Part shown: positions 1 through 11,520 of the stretch, one piece after another
How positions within the stretch are numbered: position 1 is the first letter of the stretch
Layout: every line of letters begins with the position of its first letter
Assembly (NCBI GenBank): GCA_014925825.1
Contig: JACGCK010000047.1
Span: 124,001-188,000 of the forward strand
Length of the DNA: 64,000 bases
Origin: Pholiota molesta
Lineage: Eukaryota; Basidiomycota; Agaricomycetes; Agaricales; Strophariaceae
Direction of reading: 5' to 3'
Notes under the pieces: generated by a model
What the model was told of the DNA's origin: nothing
Database searches by the model: none
What the model saw: the letters and a program-made list of their open reading frames with translations, nothing else
Program-made: the position numbers and the translations under genes

Positions 1-379
1 TTTCTCAAATGCGCTCAACCTTCGGGCTGACGTGTCAATCCCATTACACATTCATTCGAGTCCATTTACTCGCGAGACCATTAGCCTTCACTTGGGCTTC
101 TGGATCTACCATTTCAAGCCCATTTGGCTTTCATTTCAAGCCCATTTCGTGGCTCACGCACTTGGTTTAGGCCAACTGCTCATTATTCGTTCCATTCCGA
201 GCGCCTTTGGGCACACATGCACTCTTGAGTCTCAAGGACTCATGATTGTTCTTAATTTGCATATACATTTGTTCCTCATTTATCAATTCTAAACCATTCC
301 ACACACATCACACCTCGTCGAGCACCTACTCATTTCTCACTCCTATCACTAGATTGCGTGCACTCCCGTAGGCACACAG
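1..379. other. Region upstream of RT fragment, no gene seen
   Basis: I see no convincing coding sequence here. The stretch is pyrimidine-rich and ends in a good 3' splice acceptor (CACACAG at 373-379) directly before the open reverse-transcriptase frame. It is most simply an intron or inter-domain segment of the DIRS-like element whose 5' part lies left of the window. Confidence 0.4.
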
Positions 380-1552
380 GCATGCACATTCGACATCGAG
401 AAGTTCCATAGGACCTGCCCTGTCATCCCGGCGCACAAGCCTTGGCTTGTCGTCCAAGGTCGTCCGGGGGACTTCTACATCGATCACGCTCACCCGTTTG
501 GAGCTACCCCGGCCAGTAGCAATGCCGGAATGCAGGGTGGCGCTGTTGTCGAGGTTTGGAAGGCCGAAGACGTCTCACCCATTCTCAAATACGAGGACGA
601 CTTGAAGGTCTTTCGGTGTCCATCCCCCAGCGGCGCCTTTTTCGACGGCGGCTACAGATACGACTATGACCGCGACTCGGCACTCCAGCGCATTGCTCAT
701 CTCGGCGTACCTTGGCACAAGGAGAAAGGCGACCTTGCTTTTCAATTTGTCACCAACTTCATTGGCTTCCGTTGGGACATACCAGAGAAACGTGTCAGTC
801 TACCTGACGAAAAACGCCTCAAATTCCACAACCGCGTCCGCATATTCCTCGACAGGTTTGGCGGTCACAAGTGCACCTTGAATGACATCGAGAAGATCCA
901 CGGCTCCCTTTGCCACGTCGCGTTCGTATACGTTGAAGGCCGTTCTCGCCTCCCTTCCTTGTCCAATTTTGCCGCATCCTTCCACGACAATGAATTCCTC
1001 CATCGACACCCTCCTCCTTCTGTCCTCACGGACCTGCGCTGGTGGCTGCATATGCTAGATGTGCCGGATTTCTACCGCGAACTCCGTCCACGCAAAGAGC
1101 TCGAGGACCTCGGCCTTTATGTGGATGCCTCGACGTCATGGGGTATCGGAGTCATCATCAACGGTCGATGGGCGGCATTCAAGTTGAAGGACGGTTGGAA
1201 GACAGACGGCCGTGATATCTGCTGGCTTGAGACGCTGGCGCTCGAGTTTCTTGTCTACTTCCTTGAAGCTATGGATGTCCATGACGCGAACCTTCTCATT
1301 CATTCAGACAATCAAGGCGCTATCGGCTCTGTTGACAAAGGGCGTAGTCGCAACTACCACATCAACTTCTCTGTTCGCCGAATCTACACCGTCCTCGTGT
1401 CGCGTTTCATCACACCCCACCTCGTCTACATCACGTCTGAAGCCAATCCAGCGGACCCTATCTCGCGCGGAGAACTAGGTCCTTTGGAGAGGCGACTACC
1501 TCTCTCGTTCAGCATGCCTGACGAGCTACGTAATATTTTCACTTATGTTTGA
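380..1552 (+). CDS. DIRS-like retrotransposon reverse transcriptase (C-terminal part) plus RNase H, 5' partial
   Basis: Replication polyprotein fragment of a tyrosine-recombinase retrotransposon, the part that would make and process element cDNA. The frame is open from a splice acceptor at 379 to the stop at 1552; the ATG at 530 is internal to the domain, so I treat the gene as 5' partial. The catalytic YxDD box of the RT palm appears as KYEDD near 590-605, preceded by a segment rich in DIRS-type RT signatures (FDIEKFHR, FYIDHAHPFG). The RNase H fold follows, with acidic residues in LYVDAST, LETLALEF, IHSDNQGA and ANPADPISRG. RT palm motifs upstream of FDIEKFHR are absent from the window. The recombinase of the same element starts at 5629, but a nested fold-back element separates the two. 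Family assignment rests on the RT/RNase H plus recombinase pairing. Whether the copy works cannot be judged without its 5' half. Confidence 0.85.
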   Translation, partial: ACTFDIEKFHRTCPVIPAHKPWLVVQGRPGDFYIDHAHPFGATPASSNAGMQGGAVVEVWKAEDVSPILKYEDDLKVFRCPSPSGAFFDGGYRYDYDRDSALQRIAHLGVPWHKEKGDLAFQFVTNFIGFRWDIPEKRVSLPDEKRLKFHNRVRIFLDRFGGHKCTLNDIEKIHGSLCHVAFVYVEGRSRLPSLSNFAASFHDNEFLHRHPPPSVLTDLRWWLHMLDVPDFYRELRPRKELEDLGLYVDASTSWGIGVIINGRWAAFKLKDGWKTDGRDICWLETLALEFLVYFLEAMDVHDANLLIHSDNQGAIGSVDKGRSRNYHINFSVRRIYTVLVSRFITPHLVYITSEANPADPISRGELGPLERRLPLSFSMPDELRNIFTYV

Positions 1553-1640
1553 TACAACTTCCGATTTCTCGGTGGCAGGTGCCATCGAGGAGACAGTGAA
1601 GGGGGCAGTTTCCTTTGCTCCTCCGCGCCTTCCTGTCCTT

Positions 1641-1649
1641 CATACTGCA
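1641..1649 (+). repeat. Target-site duplication, left copy (CATACTGCA)
   Basis: Nine bases, CATACTGCA, repeated exactly at 5488-5496. They sit immediately outside the two ends of the long inverted repeat, as expected for a transposition footprint of 9 bp. Confidence 0.75.
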
Positions 1650-2000
1650 GCCTTGTCCGTTAATTCCTTACATGAAATCCTGGTAGTTGCCCAGGAAGAC
1701 TTATGCATCCAGGCCGCTAACTACGCCTACACAGCCACCCCTCTAAGCTGACTTTGAATATTTTGCTGATCAATCAGCCTTTGTAGTGGTGCTCACTGGC
1801 CTCTTCTGCTCGACGTCGGGCATATACCTCTCGTCGCTATTGTCAGGGTTGTCCTAAAAAGGAAAGTGCGCAAAAAGCGCAATTTTGGCCGCTCACAAAA
1901 ATTTCAGTCTCTCAGGGTCTCGCTACAAGTTCCCACGCTTATTTTATCTTGGAATGTACAAATAACTTTTATTATAAACATTACAAATACAAAATTATAC
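1650..2000 (+). repeat. Left terminal inverted repeat of fold-back element
   Basis: Best-conserved outer arm, matching the reverse complement of about 5115-5487, including the stretches around CCAGGCCGCTAACTACGCC and AAGTGCGCAAAAAGCGCAAT. The latter is itself a small hairpin. Confidence 0.75.
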
Positions 2001-5000
2001 CGAATAGGGTACCGAATTTCGAGCGCTCCGGCGGCCCCCGCTCATCCCGCCCATCCTGCGCGCCCATCGCCTACCCGCCTGTATCGTCCGCATTGTCGGT
2101 TGTCCACATAGTTCCCGCACGGCCCTCCATACCCATCTCGCACATCCACCTACATCTGCGACGTCGTTCACGTCGTCATCCGCATCGTTGTCCGCTTCGG
2201 TCACCGGTGTCGGCGTTGTCCGTTGTCGGCGTCGTCCATCCGTGCCCGTGTCCCGTTCGCCGTGCTGTGTTCGCCTTGCTCATCGCGCTGTGCTCGCCGT
2301 ACCGTCGCATCCGACCGTCCGCTGCCGCGCTACCCGCGCGCTTCTTGTGGTTGCTGCACCCGTGCTGTCATTGCTCGCCGTCACCGGCCTTCCCGCGGCT
2401 GTCGATCGCTCGACGTGGCCGCTGATCTACGGTTGAGTGAACGATGACATGTAGGGGGATAGAGTACTTGCCTACGCAGTACCCGTGCCCGCGCTCGCAC
2501 TTGTCGTGGCCGTCCTCGTGCTGGCGCTTGTCACGCCCGGCCCCGGGGAATGGGGGGCGGGCGGCGTACACAACGCGGCCGTGAGCCGCAACGCTAGGAA
2601 GGGAGGGGGCTGTGAGTAGGAGGTGGCATTGACGGGAGGCGTTGCTTACTTGCAAAGGGGTGGCGGGTATGCGCCGTCCCTCGCCGCGCCGCCTCGTCGT
2701 CACCGCCGTGGCTGCCGCGGTCGACGCTGCTGCCACGTCACACGTGTGTTCGTGCCGTGCTTGTGCCATGCTCGTCGCGCCCGTGCTCGCTGTGTCTGTT
2801 ATGCGCCGTGGGTGCTGACGCGGCAGTCGTCGTACTCGCCGCCGCCGTTGCTGTTGCTGGGGGCTGTGGTAGTTTCCTGGTCCGCGTCTCGGCGGGCGCC
2901 ACTTTGGCGCAACCGCGGGGGGCACGGCGGGTGTCAGTACCAGCGCCGGCGGTGTCCTGTCTGTGGGGGTATGGTCAGAAGGGCAAAGGTGAGGTGGCGG
3001 CGACGCACCTAGTGGATCTCCCACTTCATGGGTCTTCCCTTCTTTGTCCAGCCCCCATATCCCTCGTTCGTCCGGCGTGGGCTTGGTGAGAGTCGGCAAG
3101 GGCGGGGAGGTGCGAGGTGCGAAGGGTGAAGGAGGGTGGACGATGTTGATGTTGAACAAGTTCGTTCAACAGTCAACAGTCGATTCAAGCTCCGCTTCGG
3201 CGAATGCCGAGCGCCTCCCGCTCACCGTCGACGACGATGATCTGAGCGCTTTCCGCCCAAGTTTCACACTATTCGTACCGTCAATAAATTTTAAATTGTA
3301 ATAGGTACCTTTATTTTAAATAAAATAAATTTATTAGATGTGCCAACATACTGAATACATGCATCCGTTGCGAGGTCACCACGCACAGCAGTGTAAACGC
3401 ATATACTCCATACATATATGAGATTCATTGTATATTATGGAGGACTTATTTGTCCGTAAAAAGTAGCTAAAGATTTACAAGATAAATATGTCGTCGAGAT
3501 ATAGTCCTTAAAATCTATACACAATGTCAGGCCTTATGTTGATTGACTTAAGTGCTTGACGAGCGCTTAACATACTTCTTTGCATTCTATTCATTCTTAC
3601 TCGTGTGGTACAGCACTATTTACAGTTCTCTTACTTACTGCTTGGTTGTACATTCTATATGCTTCTGGAAATTTGATTTATTGGAAGCCGATGAGTTAGT
3701 TAGGAATGCTTGAGGCTATAGAAATCTCAAATCTGTTAATGCAACGCGGTAAATTGCATGCGCGTGGTGACATCACAACATCTTTGGTTATAATGCATGA
3801 TCCAGCATCTAATATACTACTTCTACGGTGAATAAATATATTTGACTACTTCTTAAATCTATAGCAGCCGTATGCGCTGGAATATTTAGAGCAGAATTCA
3901 TAGAGCGTCGACGACGACGACGAGCGCGCGACGCTCGGAAATTGCCGAAGCGGCGCTTGAATCGACTGTTGAACGTTGAATGTTGAACTTTGCGTTCAAC
4001 ATCAACACCCGCTTCGCCCTGCACGCCCCCATTCGCCGCAACTCCCACTCACGAAGCCCGGCACACGACGATGGTGGTAGAGGGGGCTGGATAGCTAAGG
4101 GAAGGCCCGCGGAGCGGGAGATCCGCGAGGTGCGTGCCAGCGCACTCCCCGTCGCTCTGCTCTAACCCATCCCCTCCCCCCATAGCTGCCAGCCACAGGA
4201 CTTGGACGTGAGGAGCGCGGGTACCCGGCAGCGAAGACACCCCAAACACGGCGAGCGCCAGCGCGGGCATGACGTGCCGCGACGTGAACCGCTGCAACTG
4301 CCCAGCCGCCGCTGCCAGCCCCACCCATGCCCTCGTTCTGCCACCTGTGGCAGCGCCTATCCCATTGCCTGCGCTCTCTGCGAGTGCCGTGGGATGCGGG
4401 AGGTGATGAACGCGGGTGCTGGGTGGCACGGCGGCGAGCACGCGTGTGACGTGGCGGCACCGTCGATCGCGACAGCCACGACGGCGACGACGAGGTGGCG
4501 CGGCGACGGACGGCGCATATCCGCCACCCATTCGCAGGTAAGCAACGCCTCGTCAACGTTGCCTCCCACTCACAGCCCCTCCCTTCTGCAGCATTGCGGC
4601 TCACGGCCGCGTCGTGTATGGCGCCCGCCCCCCACTCTGATACTCGCTCCCGCGGGAATCTCAGTAGGCGGCGCGAGCATGAGAACACACCCTGAAGCGA
4701 CTATGGCCACGACGGGCGTAGGCCGGCCGCGGTAGACGTGCACAATGACGGCAGGCACGACGACGGCAGCGAGCGACCGCGGCGCGCACAGCAGCAGCGG
4801 TGGGCACAAGACTCGCAGCGGGCACGGCTGCAGGCTGCACCAGCGCAGCACGACAGTAGCGGAGCGGCAGGCAGCGGCAAGCACGCAGTGGCGGGCACAG
4901 CGACAGCATCGGGCGCACCGACGAACGCCAATGCCGACGACGGTCTTGCGGACCGCTTCGCGACGAGCAAGCGAAGCGCCGCGGGATGGGTACATAACGT

Positions 5001-5114
5001 GGGCGTGGGCGGGCGAGGTGGGTATGGCGTATGCGACCGCCTACGGGTGCGCAAAACGGGCGGATTGGGTACGCGACGAGCGCCCGAGGACGCTCGGGCC
5101 TTGGCGCTGATTTC

Positions 5115-5487
5115 CCCCTATCTAGTTTAGATTGTATTTGTAATATTTGTAATAAATGTTATTTTTGTATTGCAAGATATAAATAAGCGTGGGAGCTTTG
5201 AAAAAGACCCTGACTTCTCAACAAAGCCTGAAAGTTTTTCAAGTGGTCAAAATTGCGCTTTTTGCGCACTTTCCTTTTTGGGACAACCCTGACAATAGCG
5301 ACGAGAGGTGTATGCCCGACGTCGAGCAGAAGAGGCCAGTGAGCATCACTAGAGAGGCTGATTGATCAGCAAAATATTCAAAGTCAGCTTAGAGGGGTGG
5401 CTGTGTAGGCGTAGTTAGCGGCCTGGATGCATAAGTGTTCCTGGGCAACTACCGGGATTTCATGCATGAAGTTAACAGACACTGGTG
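5115..5487 (-). repeat. Right terminal inverted repeat of fold-back element
   Basis: Inverted partner of 1650-2000. The element ends at 5487, right next to the second target-site copy, and this fixes the native start of the downstream recombinase frame. Confidence 0.75.
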
Positions 5488-5496
5488 CATACTGCA
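5488..5496 (+). repeat. Target-site duplication, right copy (CATACTGCA)
   Basis: Exact copy of 1641-1649. The DIRS-derived sequence resumes after it, running into the recombinase gene. Confidence 0.75.
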
Positions 5497-5628
5497 CGTA
5501 GAATATTGTATTTTGATGATCCATTCTGTAAACTAGAGACACGTGTATCTTCCCGTCCCATTGCAATTTCCAACGACTCTCCTCGCCCTGTAGCTGATCT
5601 ATTTTCCTTTGCCCATGTTCCTTCCTTT

Positions 5629-7077
5629 ATGGACCATAACATATATCATAAATTATCACCTTCGTCTCTTACGCATACTTCCGCGAGCCTTTCCCTCTTC
5701 CCGAACCCATTTGATCTCTCTGTCACTGCACGTAAATTAGTTTCCGTTTCTTCTCACACCTTACCTACAGTTACCTTACCCATTAATGCCTCCACCTCTA
5801 CCCAGCCCATAGCCTCGTCATCACCAGCCTCGTCATCACCAGCCGTCACCACACTCACCAAAAAACCTCGGAAACCACATGCAGGCCGCGAGATCGCCAA
5901 CAACTCTCTTCGTCCACACGTCGCCGCAGCCGATCGCCTCTTCTCATGGCACACACCTTATGGGATAGCTCATGACAGACACCTCGCCAATATCCTCCCT
6001 TCTCCTCTCGTCGAATCAGCAAAGTTTGCGATCAGAGGAGCTCTAGCGCCATCATCCAAATCATCGTATGCAGCAGGTGTGCTCCGATTCAACCAGTTCT
6101 GTGACAAATGGGATATCTCCGAGTCCGACCGCATGCCCGCATCGTACGCCCTTCTGTGCGCCTTTATAGGAGAAAATAAGGGCTCCGTCATGGGACGAAC
6201 AGTCAAGTCTTGGCTCTCGGGCATCCGCTCATGGCACCTCATCAACCATGCGCAGTGGGAAGGCGATGACAACTGGGTCAAGATGGCCCGCGTTTCCGCA
6301 AACAAAGAGGGTACTCACCATAAACGACCCCTCCGTGCTCCGGTCTCCATTGAACACCTGCTCGCTCTCCGTCGCGCCATTGATATCGCGGTCCCGTTCC
6401 ATGCGGCCGTCTGGGCTGTAGCCTTGACCACCTTCTTTGGCTGCCGCCGCCTCGGTGAGACCACCGTCACCACCATATCATCATTCTCCTCCCAATACCA
6501 TGTGCTGCGATCCGCCAACGTCACCTTCACCACCCATCGAGATCATTCGCGTTCTGCCAGTTTCCGTATCCCATGGACGAAGACCACCCGTGAGGACGGC
6601 GCTTCCGTCATCTTGACTGGCCGCGAGGATGCCCTTTGCCCTTGCGCAGCCTTGCATAACCACTTGACCATCAATACGGATATCCCACCCGCTGCCTCCC
6701 TCTTCGCCTTCTCGACAGCCGGAGCTGGTTGGAAACACATGTCCAAGCCCGTATTCATGGCATTTTGCACGGATATTTGGTTGAAGGCAACCCTCACGCA
6801 CGTCTTGGGCCATAGTTTCCGCATTGGAGGTGCCGTTGAACTGCTTCTCGCAGGAGTGCCACCCGAGATCGTTGCTGCAACGGGTGGCTGGACATCGTTG
6901 GCATTTCTCCTTTACTGGCGCCACATGGAGGAGATCCTTCCGATGAGCACATCAAAAGCGTATCGGCAATCACACCTTGATGACCTGGCTAAAATATTCG
7001 AGGCTTTCCGTGTTTCTCAAAAGATTCCTTTGCAATTAGTTTCCCGTTTGATAGATGATCTTGTTATTGAACTTTGA
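5629..7077 (+). CDS. DIRS-type tyrosine recombinase
   Basis: Integrase of a DIRS-like retrotransposon. It would join circular element cDNA into the genome by site-specific strand exchange through a covalent 3'-phosphotyrosine. The protein is 482 aa from the ATG at 5629. I reject the in-frame ATG at 5485 because it lies in the end of the nested fold-back element. A Ser/Thr/Pro-rich N-terminal ~110 residues precede an SAM-like core-binding region (RHLANILPSPLVESAK to GIRSWH). The catalytic domain carries every key residue: Arg in FFGCRRLGE (R273/R274), the H-x-x-R box in GHSFRIGGA (H395, R398) and nucleophile Tyr in LLYWRH (Y429). The frame is uninterrupted, so the enzyme could be active. The G-H-S-F-R-I-G-G-A box is typical of DIRS rather than Crypton recombinases. 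No introns are needed. Confidence 0.9.
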   Translation: MDHNIYHKLSPSSLTHTSASLSLFPNPFDLSVTARKLVSVSSHTLPTVTLPINASTSTQPIASSSPASSSPAVTTLTKKPRKPHAGREIANNSLRPHVAAADRLFSWHTPYGIAHDRHLANILPSPLVESAKFAIRGALAPSSKSSYAAGVLRFNQFCDKWDISESDRMPASYALLCAFIGENKGSVMGRTVKSWLSGIRSWHLINHAQWEGDDNWVKMARVSANKEGTHHKRPLRAPVSIEHLLALRRAIDIAVPFHAAVWAVALTTFFGCRRLGETTVTTISSFSSQYHVLRSANVTFTTHRDHSRSASFRIPWTKTTREDGASVILTGREDALCPCAALHNHLTINTDIPPAASLFAFSTAGAGWKHMSKPVFMAFCTDIWLKATLTHVLGHSFRIGGAVELLLAGVPPEIVAATGGWTSLAFLLYWRHMEEILPMSTSKAYRQSHLDDLAKIFEAFRVSQKIPLQLVSRLIDDLVIEL

Positions 7078-7286
7078 CTTGACTTTTACTCATATATTTG
7101 CACGTTGTATCATTATCCTTAACAATTAAATTGTACCATCACATTTTCGCAATTATGACTATTTATTTATTGATTTGACTGTGAACTTAGTGCGTGGGCC
7201 CAGACCTAAAGCTCTGGTGGGCATATCAGACTGGCGTCACTCTCATTGCTGCCCGCCAATCCGCTATTTGTGAGCTTTAGCTCTGG

Positions 7287-7654
7287 TTGGTACTGCTAGA
7301 TTGGCATTCAGCTTCCTCGTGCCGCCATCTGGCTGTCCAAGCGCTCAGGGCTTGAATCGGCTCGTCCGGGGTTCCAAATACCCGCACAGATTTTCGACCC
7401 AGAAATTCGAATGTCAGGAATTCGAACTCGTTTCGAAGTTCGAACCTCAGCTTCACCTCAACCAAAATTTCGAATTTCGGGCCGTCCGGCAGGCGAGCCG
7501 CCAAGCCCCCCGCACAACCGGAATATTCAACACACTGAATATTCCGACATTTCCCACTAGCATTGATACTTGATTGATACATAAAATATATACATAATTT
7601 ACCATTATACACCACTCATACTTTCTGATCACTGACGGTGCAAACTTATCTTAT
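7287..7654 (+). repeat. 368-bp direct repeat, copy 1
   Basis: Identical as far as I can read to 7896-8263. It contains a perfect stem (CGGAATATTCA / TGAATATTCCG) near 7520-7550 and a cluster of TTCGAA-type palindromes at about 7398-7480. It lies just downstream of the recombinase. I read it as a terminal or split direct repeat of the DIRS-like element, although an independent LTR-like miniature element is possible. The ORFs inside it on both strands are not genes. Confidence 0.8.
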
Positions 7655-7895
7655 TCCGCGATGAAGAAAGCGAAGCATTACTCATCTAAGGATAAGATAA
7701 GACAAGCTGAGCCAGTGTGCAAGTCACGGCGTCAGCAACTAAAATCAATACTCACAAACACTTGAAGATTTTCAGTTGCGACGCCCGCAAGGACCTTTTC
7801 TCCTTGCTGCGTCGACTTGCAACAGGGCTCTGAACCCAAGTCTTCCAGATCCCTCTTTTTTCTGACCCACCCACCAACACCCTTTTTTTCAGTGT
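7655..7895. other. 241-bp spacer between the 368-bp repeats
   Basis: Unique sequence between the two identical repeats, ending in a pyrimidine tract. No coding sequence, and no primer-binding site that I can recognise. Confidence 0.4.
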
Positions 7896-8263
7896 TTGGT
7901 ACTGCTAGATTGGCATTCAGCTTCCTCGTGCCGCCATCTGGCTGTCCAAGCGCTCAGGGCTTGAATCGGCTCGTCCGGGGTTCCAAATACCCGCACAGAT
8001 TTTCGACCCAGAAATTCGAATGTCAGGAATTCGAACTCGTTTCGAAGTTCGAACCTCAGCTTCACCTCAACCAAAATTTCGAATTTCGGGCCGTCCGGCA
8101 GGCGAGCCGCCAAGCCCCCCGCACAACCGGAATATTCAACACACTGAATATTCCGACATTTCCCACTAGCATTGATACTTGATTGATACATAAAATATAT
8201 ACATAATTTACCATTATACACCACTCATACTTTCTGATCACTGACGGTGCAAACTTATCTTAT
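7896..8263 (+). repeat. 368-bp direct repeat, copy 2; right boundary of the element
   Basis: Second identical copy. Its last base coincides with the point where repeat module A begins: 8264 onward matches the reverse complement of about 59420. The DIRS-like element therefore ends here and appears to be inserted in a copy of that module. Identity of the two copies implies recent insertion or gene conversion. Confidence 0.75.
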
Positions 8264-9852
8264 CTGCCAACTTTACCTCCACTATCCAACTGCGCGCATA
8301 TACGAAGCCAACCCATGCGAACTATCTAGCTAACAGAGAACAACATCGGGCTCGCTATAACCCTGGATCTTCGCAAGCCAGCCCATCAAGGTGCGCATTG
8401 GTTGCTGTGGTCTTGACTCTTCTCGGTCGCTGCGGAACGAATGCTGACCGACGTAGGCTTCTATTCAGCTCAACGATCCCGCTATTCAATAGGCGATATA
8501 CTGCTGTGCGCTGTCCAAAAGCTCTATGACCACACTCAAACCACTCTACTGGGGGGATTTTTTTTACTAGCCAGGGACGGATGAGGAATTAGGATTTCTA
8601 GTGAGCCCTTCAACGCCTTGTTTCCTTTTTTGCTCTCCTTTTTCTCCTGTTGTTCTGCAATGAGAACTGTTCCCCTCTCTCCCTTCTTAACTCTCTTCCC
8701 TCCACTACCTTCTCGGGATGAAGTGGAAGCCTGATGCACGCATCGACATTTTATCGCAAGAGAATCTTCGTTCTCGATAGTGATATCGCCGGAACTGCAC
8801 TACTTGCGGTCTCTGGCGGCCACGTTGATCGATATGGGTTCGGATATCTCATCCCCTCTGTCGCTCGTGTGGAGTGGACGGGTAGTCTATCTGTCACGGA
8901 CTTTCGTGCGCTTGCCAATTCCCGTGGAACCATTGGATCGTCGTTGAACCTGTCTGGCTGGTTCTTTGCCTTGATCTATGTGCGAATACTTAGACCGCCA
9001 CGTCAGGCGATCGAGGGATACACCCATGATGATGCCCGTGGTGCAGTACCCACACACTCAATACCACAGCTTCGAACGAAAGGGGAATGGAAAAATCTTC
9101 CACCGTTGCGCATTCTTCCCTATTTTATCTTCCTGCATGTACCCCAATCGCCAGGCCATCCTCACTTTATCTCTCCAGCGCCGTAACAGGATTATTTCTC
9201 ACCTCTTACTACAACTACTGGCCAAGCGCCGACGACGAATTGGAATCTGTAGTGCGCCCTTCTTGCCTTGTTCCATTTTTCTCCCTTCCTCTCCGTGCAT
9301 TCTTCAATGCATTCCCCTCTTTCCTCCTTACTCTGTTCCCTCCACTACCCTCATGGGATGAACCATGACGCACATAATCAACATGGTATCCCCAGAGAAT
9401 CTTCGTTCTCGAGGGTGGTATCATCGGAGCCGCACTACTTGTGGTTTTGAAGTCCATGTTGTGAAATATGCTTCGGGCGGTCATCCCCTTCGTCGTGCTT
9501 GTGGAATGGACAGATAATCTACCTGTCGACGACTTTCGTTGCGCTTGCCAAATCACCAGGGAAGATTTTCAACCCTTTGTTTGATCTATTATATTTTTTC
9601 GCCTTGATCTCTGTGTGAATACATCACGTCGTGCGATCCGGGAATACACCTACGATAATGTTCGGGTGCAGTGCAAGGACCCACGCACGCGATACCGCAG
9701 CTTCGAATGAGAGGGGGCGGGGATGGACGCGTCTTCCACCGTTGCGCATCTCTCCTCGCGTGTTTCCCCACGTGTCTCCCTATCCACGAGTAGATTCTCC
9801 TTTATCTCGCATTTCGACAGCGCTGTACACGGATCGCCGCTCGGCTCTCGCT

Positions 9853-9968
9853 ACAAGAGGAGGCGGGCACCATGATCTACATTTGACCTGGCTTTCAGCG
9901 AGCGCGCTCTGCGGGCTCTTTTGACCAGGGCAAATTCGAGTATATCTTTTGACTCATCCTCCTCTTGT
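9853..9968 (-). mobile_element. Hairpin mini-element h1 (ACAAGAGGAGGC termini)
   Basis: About 116 bp with terminal inverted repeats ACAAGAGGAGGCG and its complement, and a palindromic core around GAGCGCGCTC. It is one of eight copies in the window. Confidence 0.7.
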
Positions 9969-11520
9969 CGAAGGGCGTCGACTGTATCGGTCATGAATCG
10001 GTAATTTACGTGGCAGCCATCATAAGTGAATCGAGGAGCCGTATCCTTTGTGGCGCATGGGGAACATGTCAATCTTCCAGATCTGCAGTCGTCATCATTC
10101 CAATTTCCCCGAATTACGTGACACATGATCTATTCATTGAGTCGTACAGCAGCAAGTATACATAAAATGTAAGTACATCCGTGGAGGGGCGGAATCCTCA
10201 TCCGTTCGATTCAGCGCTCTCAATAGTATCCGTTGTGCAAAGATATGACATGGAACAACGCAGGAATTTTGCACGAGCTATACAAGTATCAGGGATGGGG
10301 GCGATAAGCGAGGACAGAACTGGCCGTTGCAGGGCCGACTGTCTGGGACTCCGTGTAGGAACATATTCATCGAGACAATGCGCGATACTTTGGAGCCTAT
10401 CGTGGGCACGGGGAACGTGCCAGACATGAGGGGATGGCGCGGCACAATGCAATGACAGAGATTGAAATTGTTCTAAGTAGCAATAAAGACGCAGTAACAA
10501 GGATATATCACATCGGAAACCTATGTCTGAAGGCCCGTATGAGTGTATACATATATACTGCCTAGAGGTTCGGGCTATCAGGAAGATCATCAGATGGTCA
10601 AATCTTGCCAGTGGTCGATACCCATTCCCAAACCTAAATCTCTAGCCTGCCGACAAATCGGGCTTATCCAGCCTTCGCGGGCCCACTGAGACGCATCGAG
10701 CTTCAAAGAGATGGCGGGTGCAGGTTATAACATTAAGCGAAGAACGCCGAGGTGCGTCAACAAGAGAGGCAGAGATTCAGACGAAGAGCTGTTGACCGCG
10801 GGACAGTAATACCTAAGCAGTTGTTGTCGCGGTTCAAATGCATAAGAGAACAATAGCCAGTCCAGCGCCGCGCCACTACAGGATTACACTACAGGATTAC
10901 ACACAGCAATCAGAGCAAAGGTAATTTCGGTTGAGGATACGTTTCCGATGGACAACATTGACTCTATGTATGTCCAAAATGCGAATGGTTTCCAGTGCAC
11001 CCCGCGAAGCGGTCGTCGACAGGGCTCAAAGTCAACCATAAATTTCGACGGCAGAGTAGATGTGGACACAAGGTTGTAGCCAGATGTAGATATCGAGTGC
11101 AAGATGGAGTTTGGAAGCTTTATCATATGACAAGCGCACTAGCAATAGTATAGCGTGTCGGGAACCTGATTTTGAAAGCTTGTGCGAGCGTATACATACC
11201 AGCCGAAGGATAGGGCCTAGGCTATGGAGAAGACTGTTAAATGGCTAAAATCTTGCCATCTTGTTGAAATGAACGTACCCAATCCCAACCATAGTTCTCG
11301 TGGCCTTCCGACGAATCGACCGTGCCCGGCCTCCGCGGGCGCATTGGGGCGCATCGAGATTCAAGGAGATAGCTAGGTGCAGATTATAACGTGTAGTAGT
11401 GAGCGTCGAGGTGCATGATGGTGCAGGAATACATCGGCGTAAGCAGTTGTGGGACCCCCAGAAAGAGCTTGGGATGAGACGCATCAACTAATGAGGAGGA
11501 TGAAGAGCTCAGCGGCGAGA

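Larger units (their letters stand above)
1650..5487. mobile_element. Fold-back (long inverted repeat) element nested in the DIRS-like element
   Basis: The 3838-bp segment between two CATACTGCA copies is one imperfect palindrome. The outer ~350 bp (1650-2000) reappear inverted at about 5115-5487 with few differences. Similarity continues inward through GC-rich arms: about 2570-2760 against 4440-4640 inverted, and about 3150-3245 against 3905-4010 inverted. An AT-rich centre of ~650 bp (3250-3900) remains. Both ends, read inward, encode the same short peptide ending CIQAANYAYTATPLS. Long TIRs and a 9-bp duplication fit Mutator-like elements; this one is probably a non-autonomous fold-back derivative, because no transposase is visible. 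The many long ORFs inside (proline-, arginine- and alanine-rich) look like products of GC-rich composition, not genes. Confidence 0.75.

Noticed and set aside
1866..5130. Many long ORFs on both strands (for example a 263-codon minus-strand frame at 2368-3159)
   Set aside because: They overlap in all frames, are composed of Ala, Arg, Pro, Ser and Val from GC-rich sequence, lack splice structure or motifs, and lie in arms of a palindrome, so each appears twice.
5485..5628. Upstream in-frame ATG of the recombinase
   Set aside because: Lies within the last bases of the nested fold-back element, so it cannot be the native start.
7277..8224. Pairs of ORFs of 90-121 codons on both strands
   Set aside because: They are duplicated because the 368-bp repeat is duplicated; no motif, and both strands are equally open.
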